5,277 bases of DNA, taken from contig CAJPST010000146.1 of NCBI GenBank assembly GCA_905373425.1, forward strand, positions 1 to 5,277, written 5' to 3'. Below are positions 1 through 4,924 of this stretch, piece by piece. The notes beneath the pieces were generated by a model. It did not search any database and had not been told where the DNA came from. It saw nothing but the letters and a program-made list of their open reading frames with translations. The DNA comes from an uncultured Mesocricetibacter sp. (lineage in GTDB: Bacteria > Pseudomonadota > Gammaproteobacteria > Enterobacterales > Pasteurellaceae). Numbering within the stretch: position 1 is the first letter of the stretch; each line of letters starts with the position of its first letter. The position numbers and the translations under genes are program-made.

Positions 1-1
1 G

Positions 2-682
2 TATTATCATGCCGACAGTAATGAGCATAAAATCAAGCTGTTGGCTCGTTTTATCGAGCAAGAAAATGTCAGCCGAGGAATTGTTTTCTTACGCCGCCGT
101 GAAGATGTACGTGAATTGTCGGAAACTCTGCGCAAACGTGGTATTCGTAGTACTTACCTTGAGGGCGGAATGGCGCAAACCCAACGCAACAATGCGATTG
201 ACAAACTAAAAAACGGCGTAGTTACCGTACTGGTTGCCACAGATGTTGCGGCTCGCGGTATTGATATCGACGATATTAGCCATGTAATGAATTTCGATTT
301 ACCTTACAGTGCGGACACTTATCTGCACCGTATCGGTCGTACTGCACGCGCAGGTAAAAAAGGTACTGCAGTTTCTTTTGTTGAGGCGCATGATTATAAA
401 TTACTGGGCAAGATCAAACGTTATACTGAAGAATTACTTAAAGCACGTATTATTGAAGGGTTAGAACCACGTACGTCTGCACCGAAAGATGGGGAAAGTA
501 AAAGCGTCAGCAAAAAGCAAAAAGCCCGCATTAAAGAAAAACGCGAAGAAAAGAAAAAAGACGAGCAGAAAAAAATGAAGTTACGCCATAAAGATAGTAA
601 AAATATCGGTAAGCGGCGTAAACCAAGTAGGGAAGTTTCGCCATCCGACAATAATCAGACGAACAACAAAGCGGAAAAATAA
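2..682 (+). CDS. srmB: ATP-dependent DEAD-box RNA helicase SrmB (3' part, 226 codons visible)
   Basis: This is the C-terminal half of a DEAD-box helicase that, in E. coli, acts early in 50S ribosomal subunit assembly by remodelling rRNA. The reading frame is already open at the left edge, so the start, Walker A and DEAD motifs lie outside the window. Visible parts, numbered from the first codon: motif IV GIVFLRRRED (26-35), motif V VLVATDVAARGID (77-89) and motif VI YLHRIGRTARAG (107-118). These form the second RecA-like domain. After about residue 160 comes a basic, lysine-rich tail that ends with the block KNIGKRRKPS (200-209), which I recall from the end of E. coli SrmB. That block is what distinguishes it from the paralogues RhlB, RhlE and DeaD. 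The stop falls where the family normally ends. The gene converges on hda across a 114-base gap. Confidence 0.95.
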   Translation, partial: YYHADSNEHKIKLLARFIEQENVSRGIVFLRRREDVRELSETLRKRGIRSTYLEGGMAQTQRNNAIDKLKNGVVTVLVATDVAARGIDIDDISHVMNFDLPYSADTYLHRIGRTARAGKKGTAVSFVEAHDYKLLGKIKRYTEELLKARIIEGLEPRTSAPKDGESKSVSKKQKARIKEKREEKKKDEQKKMKLRHKDSKNIGKRRKPSREVSPSDNNQTNNKAEK

Positions 683-773
683 TGTATAGACGAGCGTATC
701 CTAATTTGGCGGTTCGTGTTAAAAGTTTTTGAATTTCTGGACGGAGGAAACGCTTACGATTTTTCTGGGCTGT

Positions 774-795
774 GCGAAAAACTATAATTTTTTGC
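774..795. terminator. Weak hairpin between convergent srmB and hda
   Basis: GCGAAAAA (774-781) can pair with TTTTTTGC (788-795) around the loop CTATAA, giving an 8-pair stem with one G-T wobble. It lies between the two convergent gene ends. The rest of the 683-796 gap shows nothing recognisable. The stem is AT-rich and lacks a separate T tract beyond it, so it is at best a weak bidirectional terminator. Termination may instead rely on Rho or on structure formed elsewhere. Confidence 0.3.
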
Positions 796-796
796 G

Positions 797-1489
797 TTAT
801 AAACCAAGAATCTCTTTTGTGAACGGGATGGTTAGTTTACGTTGGGCTTGTAACGAAGCTTTATCCAGTTGAATTAGAGCGTTGATAAGCGTATGCATAT
901 CGCGATTAATCCGTTTGATCAGGAAGTACGCCGTATCGGCTGGGAGTTCAATGCCGCGTTGATGAGCCTTTTGTTGCAACACGATGATTTGTTGTTCTTC
1001 AGTGAGCGGATTGAGGTGGTAAATTTCCCCCCAGCTCAGGCGGGAGGCAAGATCGGGAAGCTGCGTTTGCAAAGCCCCCGGTGATTGGTCGGCGCTGATT
1101 AAGAGTAATGTTTGGCGTGTTTCTTTAATGCGATTAATTAAATCGAACACTGCTACTTCCCATTCCCGTTGACCGATAACGGTTTGCAAATCATCAAGAC
1201 AGACAGCATCCAGCTGTTCCAAATTATCAAGCACTGTCGGTGTGAAGTGTGTGGCCTCGCTTAACGGTACATAAAGTGCAGCGCGATGTTGGTCAAGAAA
1301 ATGCCGTGCGACGGCTTTAAGTAGATGGCTTTTGCCACAACCTTTTTCACCCCAAAGATAAAAAATCGGTTGTGTGAGTTCGACAAAATTTTTACGCAAG
1401 GATTTAAGCGGTAACAAATTATTGTCACCGTAGAAATTATCTAGCGTGTCGTCATCAAGTTGATGAATTGGTAACGGAATCTGCTGCAT
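797..1489 (-). CDS. hda: DnaA regulatory inactivator Hda (230 aa)
   Basis: Hda is a AAA+ protein related to DnaA. Bound to the DNA-loaded sliding clamp, it stimulates ATP hydrolysis by DnaA and so prevents re-initiation of replication. The N-terminal QIPLP (residues 3-7) matches the clamp-binding motif (QLSLP in E. coli). Walker A is GEKGCGKS (47-54), a canonical P-loop. Walker B is LDAVCLDD (93-100), sensor I is LLLISADQ (128-135), and LPDLASRLSWG (144-154) is the box VII region with the arginine-finger candidate R150. The C-terminus KLTIPFTKEIL is nearly identical to E. coli Hda. Like Hda, and unlike DnaA, it has no DNA-binding domain IV. A stop codon lies two codons upstream (TAA CTA ATG), so ATG at 1489 is the only plausible start, and it also places the clamp motif at the N-terminus. 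No Shine-Dalgarno sequence is visible. The gene is 63 bases downstream of uraA and probably co-transcribed with it. Confidence 0.94.
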   Translation of the reverse strand: MQQIPLPIHQLDDDTLDNFYGDNNLLPLKSLRKNFVELTQPIFYLWGEKGCGKSHLLKAVARHFLDQHRAALYVPLSEATHFTPTVLDNLEQLDAVCLDDLQTVIGQREWEVAVFDLINRIKETRQTLLLISADQSPGALQTQLPDLASRLSWGEIYHLNPLTEEQQIIVLQQKAHQRGIELPADTAYFLIKRINRDMHTLINALIQLDKASLQAQRKLTIPFTKEILGL

Positions 1490-1496
1490 TAGTTAA

Positions 1497-1505
1497 AAGT
1501 GCGGT
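1497..1505 (+). repeat. DNA uptake signal sequence core
   Basis: AAGTGCGGT is a perfect Haemophilus-type uptake signal core. It is followed by a G at the second position and T-rich blocks (GTTTTT, then GTTTTA after a short spacer), matching the extended consensus. It lies in the uraA-hda gap, only 7 bases before the hda start codon on the other strand, where a ribosome binding site would be expected. Confidence 0.9.
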
Positions 1506-1523
1506 CGTTTTTGAAGCTGTTTT

Positions 1524-1543
1524 AGAGGCGGTATTCCGCCTCT
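1524..1543 (-). terminator. GC-rich hairpin between uraA and hda (possible attenuator)
   Basis: AGAGGCGG (1524-1531) pairs perfectly with CCGCCTCT (1536-1543) across a four-base loop. It begins 9 bases after the uraA stop. In the direction of transcription the stem is followed by AAAACAG rather than a T run, so it does not look like a full intrinsic terminator for uraA. It may reduce readthrough into hda or protect the 3' end of uraA mRNA after processing. The structure itself is clear; the function is inferred. Confidence 0.5.
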
Positions 1544-1552
1544 TTGAATAAG

Positions 1553-2785
1553 TTAGTCTTCAATCTTATTTTCTGCTTTTGGCAGTACTAAATTTAAGAT
1601 GATCGCGACAACGGCGCATAAACTGATTCCTTTGAGGGAAACTTCGCCGAAGTTGACGAACATTCCGCCAATACCGAATGTCATTACCACAGAGATAATG
1701 CAAAGGTTTCGCGCTTCGGTTACATCTACTTTGCCTCGAATCAGTGTGCTCATTCCTACTACGGCGATAGAACCGAATACTAACATCATAATTCCACCCA
1801 TTACGATGGTCGGGATGGTAGAAAGGAATGCCCCTACTTTACCACAGAAAGAAATTGCAATTGCCCAAATCGCTGCCAAAGTCATAATATTCGGGTTGAA
1901 GTTACGTGTAAGCATTACGGCTCCGGTGACTTCCGCATAAGTGGTATTTGGAGGACCACCTAACATGGAAGCTGCACTTGTAGCGATGCCATCACCTAAT
2001 AAAGTGCGGTGTAATCCTGGTTTTTTCAGAAAATCTTTTCCTGTCACGGAACTGATTGCCATAATGCCACCGACGTGTTCTACAGCCGGCGCAATGGCGA
2101 TAGGCAGTAAGTAGAGGATAGCTTCCAGTTTGAATTCCGGAGCAGTGAGATTCGGCATACTGAACCATGGGGCATCAAAAACCGGCTGGAAATTGATTAA
2201 TCCTAAGCAAAGACACAGAATATAACCAACAGTAATACCGAACATGATTGGAATTAATTTCATAATTCCTTTGGAAAAAACGGCTACACAAAGTGTAGTC
2301 AGTAGCGTGACCATTGAGACCAATACGGCATCATTATAATCATAGCCACTGTTCTTGCCGACTGCCATATCTACCGCAACAGGCGCAAGTCCCATTCCGA
2401 TAATGATGATGACCGGGCCGACAACCACCGGAGGGAATATACGCTGTAATGCTCCGGCACCTTTAAATTTAACCAGTGCGCTGAGTGCGAAGTAAACCAA
2501 CCCGGTGCAAGCCAAGCCTCCCATTGTAGCGGCAATTCCCCAAGTTTGTACACCATATTGAATCGGTGCAATAAATGCAAAGGAAGAGGCAAGGAAAATC
2601 GGTACTTGTTTACCGGTACAGAATTGAAATAGAAGTGTGCCGATGCCGGCGGTAAGTAATGCAGTATTGGCATCCAGCCCTGTAATCAAAGGCACCAGAA
2701 CTAATGCACCGAATGCGACAAACAGCATTTGCAAGCCAACAAAAGCTTGTTTGGTAGTGCTTTGTTGTTGTGAGGGTTCTGTCAT
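1553..2785 (-). CDS. uraA: Uracil:proton symporter UraA (410 aa)
   Basis: This inner-membrane transporter of the nucleobase-ascorbate family (NCS2) carries uracil inward with protons. The protein is almost entirely hydrophobic segments, consistent with the 14-helix fold, and is slightly shorter than E. coli UraA (429 aa). The two glutamates that bind uracil in the E. coli structure are present as E236 in APAVEHVG and E285 in TYAEVTGA, with H237 beside the first. The loop GDGIATSAASMLGGPPNTT (264-282), typical of the family, is intact. The ATG at 2785 is preceded by AAGAGA about six bases upstream, an acceptable ribosome binding site. It shares the salvage pathway with upp but is separated from it by the cupin gene and a strong stem-loop. 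I see no good promoter in the 53 bases between that stem-loop and the start. A xanthine or other purine specificity is less likely given the upp neighbour and the UraA-like binding motifs. Confidence 0.95.
   Translation of the reverse strand: MTEPSQQQSTTKQAFVGLQMLFVAFGALVLVPLITGLDANTALLTAGIGTLLFQFCTGKQVPIFLASSFAFIAPIQYGVQTWGIAATMGGLACTGLVYFALSALVKFKGAGALQRIFPPVVVGPVIIIIGMGLAPVAVDMAVGKNSGYDYNDAVLVSMVTLLTTLCVAVFSKGIMKLIPIMFGITVGYILCLCLGLINFQPVFDAPWFSMPNLTAPEFKLEAILYLLPIAIAPAVEHVGGIMAISSVTGKDFLKKPGLHRTLLGDGIATSAASMLGGPPNTTYAEVTGAVMLTRNFNPNIMTLAAIWAIAISFCGKVGAFLSTIPTIVMGGIMMLVFGSIAVVGMSTLIRGKVDVTEARNLCIISVVMTFGIGGMFVNFGEVSLKGISLCAVVAIILNLVLPKAENKIED
2002..2010 (+). repeat. DNA uptake signal core inside uraA
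   Basis: This perfect AAGTGCGGT core lies within the uraA coding region, where the opposite strand encodes His-Arg-Thr-Leu. The downstream T-rich blocks fit the extended consensus less well than the intergenic copies do. Confidence 0.8.
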
Positions 2786-2840
2786 TTTAATCTCTTTATG
2801 TGTTACTTAGGCTGTAGGAAGTGATGTTGCAGGCAAATAA

Positions 2841-2849
2841 AAGTGCGGT
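2841..2849 (+). repeat. DNA uptake signal core (left arm of the stem-loop)
   Basis: This perfect AAGTGCGGT core is followed by TG, ATTTTT and a second T-rich block, so it fits the extended uptake signal consensus well. It forms the left arm of the stem-loop between uraA and the cupin gene. Confidence 0.9.
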
Positions 2850-2887
2850 TGATTTTTGCGACGTTTTAAAAAACGTGGCGAAAACAG

Positions 2888-2896
2888 ACCGCACTT
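2888..2896 (-). repeat. DNA uptake signal core (right arm of the stem-loop)
   Basis: ACCGCACTT is the perfect complement of the uptake core, in inverted orientation to the copy at 2841-2849. On the - strand it is followed by CTGTTTT, a partial match to the extended consensus. Confidence 0.9.
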
Positions 2897-2912
2897 TGAC
2901 GGATTCTAATGT

Positions 2913-3245
2913 TTAAGTTTTTGGGAAAACAACAGTCAAAATCATTTTGAAGTTTTCCACGGCAAATAACGCGTGTGGAATAGTTGCCGGCATGACAATG
3001 GTCTCACCCGCGCCGACTTGGTAGTCAACATTATCCACAGTAATTTTAGCTAACCCTTCCAGCACAGTTACCATTGCATCGCCACGTGAAGTGTGAGTGC
3101 TGATTTCTTCTCCTTTGCTGAAAGAAAAGAGTGTCACGCTAACGTTCGGATTTTGTGATAAGGTTTTACTGGAAACTTGTCCTGTATTGTATTCGATTTG
3201 CTCAACCAGTTTTAATACGGTTGATTTTTCAATATTTTTAAACAT
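2913..3245 (-). CDS. Small single-domain cupin protein of unknown function (110 aa)
   Basis: The protein is one cupin beta-barrel domain with no signal peptide or membrane segment, so it is probably cytoplasmic. Motif 1 is G45-EEIST-H51-T-S53-RGDAMVTVLEG and motif 2 is G80-ETIVM-P86-ATIP-H91. Compared with the general pattern G-x5-HxH-x(3,4)-E-x6-G and G-x5-PxGxxHxxxN, H51 and H91 are kept. The second histidine is S53, the glutamate position is A57 with D56 beside it, and the final N is A95. Metal binding is therefore uncertain. From memory, short stand-alone cupins with this HTSxGDAM and IVMPAxxPHA pattern occur in many fermentative and anaerobic bacteria; their substrate is unknown to me. 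I chose the start at 3245 because AGGAG lies six bases before it. Two earlier in-frame ATGs (3284 and 3260) would add unrelated residues. It is 65 bases downstream of upp with no terminator between them, so co-transcription is likely. A weak promoter-like pair (TTGGTG, 17 bases, GATATT) lies in that gap. Confidence 0.85.
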   Translation of the reverse strand: MFKNIEKSTVLKLVEQIEYNTGQVSSKTLSQNPNVSVTLFSFSKGEEISTHTSRGDAMVTVLEGLAKITVDNVDYQVGAGETIVMPATIPHALFAVENFKMILTVVFPKT

Positions 3246-3251
3246 AAATTG

Positions 3252-3256
3252 CTCCT
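3252..3256 (-). promoter_or_regulatory. Ribosome binding site fixing the cupin start
   Basis: AGGAG on the - strand lies six bases before the ATG at 3245, an ideal spacing. It supports that start over the two in-frame ATGs upstream, which lack a comparable site. Confidence 0.75.
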
Positions 3257-3310
3257 GCATAAATGGTTTATAAATATCCCACAATAATAGATTATCACCA
3301 ATGCGGCAGT

Positions 3311-3937
3311 TTATTTGGTGCCAAAAATTTTATCGCCTGCGTCACCTAAACCCGGAATAATATAGCCGTTTTCATTTAAGTGGCTGTCGATAGATGCGGT
3401 GTAAACCTCAATATCGGGGTGAGCTTTCTCAAGGGCCGCAATTCCTTCCGGAGCTGCCACCAGCACTAATACTTTGATATGTTTACAACCTTTTTGCTTT
3501 AATAAATCAAGAGTAGCGATCATTGATCCGCCTGTAGCCAACATCGGATCGACTACGATAGCTAAGCGTTCTTCCAGATCACTGGCAAGTTTCTGAAAAT
3601 AAGGGACAGGTTCAAGAGTCTCTTCGTCACGATACATACCAACTACACTGATGCGTGCGCTGGGAACATGTTCTAGTACGCCGTCCATCATTCCCAATCC
3701 GGCACGTAAAATAGGCACAACAGTAACTTTTTTGCCTTTTACGCGATCAATTTCCACCGGCCCACACCAGCCGTCGATGATTACTTTTTCCGTTTCTAAA
3801 TCGGCGGTTGCTTCATAGGTCAGTAAGCTTCCAACTTCTGTAGCCAGTTCACGAAAATGTTTGGTACTGATATCAGAGGCGCGCATTAATCCTAATTTAT
3901 GTTTGACTAATGGATGCTTGACTTCAACAAGTTTCAT
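3311..3937 (-). CDS. upp: Uracil phosphoribosyltransferase Upp (208 aa)
   Basis: Upp is a cytoplasmic salvage enzyme that joins uracil to PRPP, giving UMP and pyrophosphate. Its length equals that of the E. coli enzyme (208 aa). The PRPP-binding loop is IVVDPMLATGGSM (127-139), and PILRAGLGM (75-83) carries the conserved arginine R78. The C-terminal GYIIPGLGDAGD (191-202) is the uracil-recognition segment. All key motifs are intact. The ATG at 3937 is preceded by AAGGGGAG seven bases away, a strong ribosome binding site. It is the first gene of the - strand cluster and reads away from cpxR. With UraA it completes uracil uptake and capture, although the two genes are separated here by a cupin gene and a terminator. 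Confidence 0.97.
   Translation of the reverse strand: MKLVEVKHPLVKHKLGLMRASDISTKHFRELATEVGSLLTYEATADLETEKVIIDGWCGPVEIDRVKGKKVTVVPILRAGLGMMDGVLEHVPSARISVVGMYRDEETLEPVPYFQKLASDLEERLAIVVDPMLATGGSMIATLDLLKQKGCKHIKVLVLVAAPEGIAALEKAHPDIEVYTASIDSHLNENGYIIPGLGDAGDKIFGTK
3457..3464 (-). other. Chi-type octamer GCTGGTGG inside upp
   Basis: On the - strand this reads GCTGGTGG, identical to E. coli Chi and fitting the Haemophilus Chi consensus GNTGGTGG. Such octamers are expected by chance about once in a window this size, so a recombination role is only possible. Confidence 0.35.
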
Positions 3938-3981
3938 CGTTTCTCCCCTTACTTTTCAGTTGATTTTGGTTAAAAAATGGT

Positions 3982-3991
3982 TAAACGTTTA
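3982..3991. promoter_or_regulatory. Palindrome TAAACGTTTA upstream of upp (possible operator)
   Basis: This perfect 10-base palindrome lies 45 bases before the upp start. Its centre AAACGTTT equals the core of the PurR operator (ACGCAAACGTTTGCGT), but the flanking C and G that PurR normally needs are replaced by T and A. It would overlap the transcription start of the tentative upp promoter. It could be a weak PurR-type or other LacI-family site, or chance in AT-rich DNA. Confidence 0.25.
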
Positions 3992-3994
3992 GAT

Positions 3995-4025
3995 TTTAAA
4001 TCAGAATGGCTAAAATTAGTAGCAA
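3995..4025 (-). promoter_or_regulatory. Tentative sigma-70 promoter of upp
   Basis: On the - strand, TTGCTA (4025-4020) is a -35 candidate. TGATTTAAA (4003-3995) resembles an extended -10. The 19-base spacing is longer than the ideal 17 and the -10 match is modest. Placement just before the strong ribosome binding site and the palindrome supports it, but other AT-rich positions nearby are possible. Confidence 0.25.
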
Positions 4026-4053
4026 ATAGTGAAATTTTTAAAAGTATTTTTGT

Positions 4054-4079
4054 GTAAATTTATGTAAATGTGTAGTAAG
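4054..4079 (+). promoter_or_regulatory. CpxR binding site upstream of cpxR
   Basis: GTAAA (4054-4058) and GTAAA (4064-4068) are separated by exactly five bases, a perfect match to the CpxR box GTAAA-N5-GTAAA known from E. coli. A third, imperfect copy GTAAG (4075-4079) follows eleven bases after the second, so all three half-sites lie roughly one helical turn apart. The box starts 100 bases before the cpxR ATG. A -10-like TATACA lies at 4103-4108 with no good -35, as expected of an activator-dependent promoter. This predicts autoregulation by CpxR. The box also lies about 117 bases from the upp start. Confidence 0.7.
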
Positions 4080-4153
4080 ATTAATGATAGAGATATTTGA
4101 TTTATACAGATATTTCCTCTTAACTGAGATAATCATAATTAATAGAGAAAACC

Positions 4154-4885
4154 ATGAGTAAAATTTTATTAGTTGACGACGATGAAGGATTAGTTGAGCT
4201 GTTAGCTCAAGTGATGGAATTGGAAGGTTTTACGATTGATATTGCCAATAACGGACAGGAAGCTCTGGAAAAATTGGATTCTAGTCACGATTTGATTTTA
4301 TTGGATGTCATGATGCCGGTCTTGAACGGTATTGAAACTTTAAAACGGATTCGCCAAAAATTTGAAACTCCTGTTTTGATGTTGACGGCGCGTGGCGATG
4401 AAATCGATCGGGTTATCGGCTTAGAACTGGGGGCTGATGATTATTTACCTAAGCCGTTTAATGATCGCGAATTGGTAGCGCGCATGAAAGCTATTTTGCG
4501 TCGTAGCCATAACAAGACAGATGCTGAAGCCGTTGAGCAATCGGTTCCTTCAGATGAACATAAACCATTGGAATTCCAAGGTATTACGCTTTACCCGGGC
4601 CGTCAGCAAGCGGTTTATCATGGCAAAGACTTAGATTTAACCGGAACGGAATTTCTCCTTCTTCAAATGCTTATTCGTAATCCGGGGCAAATTTTGTCGC
4701 GAGATTTATTAAGCATGGAAGTATTAGGCAAGCGTTTAAGTCCGTTCGATCGTGCAATTGACATGCATATGTCGAATTTACGTAAAAAACTACCGGTGCG
4801 CGATGATTCCTCTCCTTGGTTCAAAACATTGCGTGGGCGCGGCTATTTGCTGATGGTGGCGAATGGAACCGATTATGGTGATTAA
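4154..4885 (+). CDS. cpxR: Envelope stress response regulator CpxR (243 aa)
   Basis: CpxR is the cytoplasmic response regulator of the Cpx envelope-stress system, phosphorylated by CpxA and binding GTAAA repeats. The receiver domain (about 1-117) has the acidic pair D9-D10, phospho-acceptor D51 in LLLDVMMP, T78 and K100. The segment LGADDYLPKPFNDRELVAR (92-110) is nearly identical to E. coli CpxR. A linker of about 20 residues follows. The OmpR/PhoB-type winged-helix domain (about 138-235) includes LTGTEF, VLGKRLSPFDRAIDMHMSNLRKKLP and the terminal WFKTLRGRGYL. The VLGKRL-PFDRAIDMH block separates CpxR from OmpR, PhoB and ArcA. The protein is about 11 residues longer than the 232-residue E. 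coli protein because of the linker and a short acidic tail. The start ATG has only a weak AGAGA upstream. cpxA follows 39 bases later. Confidence 0.96.
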   Translation: MSKILLVDDDEGLVELLAQVMELEGFTIDIANNGQEALEKLDSSHDLILLDVMMPVLNGIETLKRIRQKFETPVLMLTARGDEIDRVIGLELGADDYLPKPFNDRELVARMKAILRRSHNKTDAEAVEQSVPSDEHKPLEFQGITLYPGRQQAVYHGKDLDLTGTEFLLLQMLIRNPGQILSRDLLSMEVLGKRLSPFDRAIDMHMSNLRKKLPVRDDSSPWFKTLRGRGYLLMVANGTDYGD

Positions 4886-4924
4886 GAAGAATAAAATAAA
4901 CAACACGGTTAGCTTGCCAAAACT

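Larger units (their letters stand above)
2840..2897 (-). terminator. Long stem-loop terminator made from two inverted uptake signals
   Basis: AAAGTGCGGT (2840-2849) pairs perfectly with ACCGCACTTT (2888-2897). Inside, TTTTTGC (2853-2859) pairs with GCGAAAA (2878-2884) with one G-T wobble, and ACGTTTT (2861-2867) pairs with AAAACGT (2870-2876) around a two-base loop. In the - strand transcript the last arm runs into TTTTATTT, as expected of an intrinsic terminator. It lies 15 bases after the cupin stop and upstream of uraA, so it should end or reduce transcription from upp and the cupin gene. Inverted uptake signal pairs are known to serve as terminators in this family. Confidence 0.8.

Noticed and set aside
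683..787. After the srmB stop the same frame stays open for 34 codons; a 16-codon ATG frame also overlaps the stop.
   Set aside because: The SrmB protein already ends where its family ends. The extra residues match nothing I recognise, and neither small frame has a ribosome binding site. Short open stretches like this are expected by chance.
893..1084. A 63-codon open frame on the + strand inside hda.
   Set aside because: It is antisense to a complete, well-conserved hda gene, has no family resemblance, and is best explained as a shadow of hda.
1599..1940. A 113-codon open frame on the + strand inside uraA.
   Set aside because: It is the reverse complement of a conserved transporter gene. 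Its Ile/Thr/Pro-rich composition is what antisense reading of membrane-helix codons gives.
3031..3039. TTATCCACA, a perfect DnaA box, not far from hda.
   Set aside because: It is a single box inside the cupin coding sequence, where it encodes ordinary conserved residues. There is no cluster of boxes or AT-rich unwinding element, so neither an origin nor a DnaA titration site is supported.
3246..3310. A promoter-like pair TTGGTG - 17 bases - GATATT before the cupin gene.
   Set aside because: Both hexamers match poorly (about 3 and 4 of 6) in an AT-rich gap, so it was mentioned with the cupin gene but not called as a feature.
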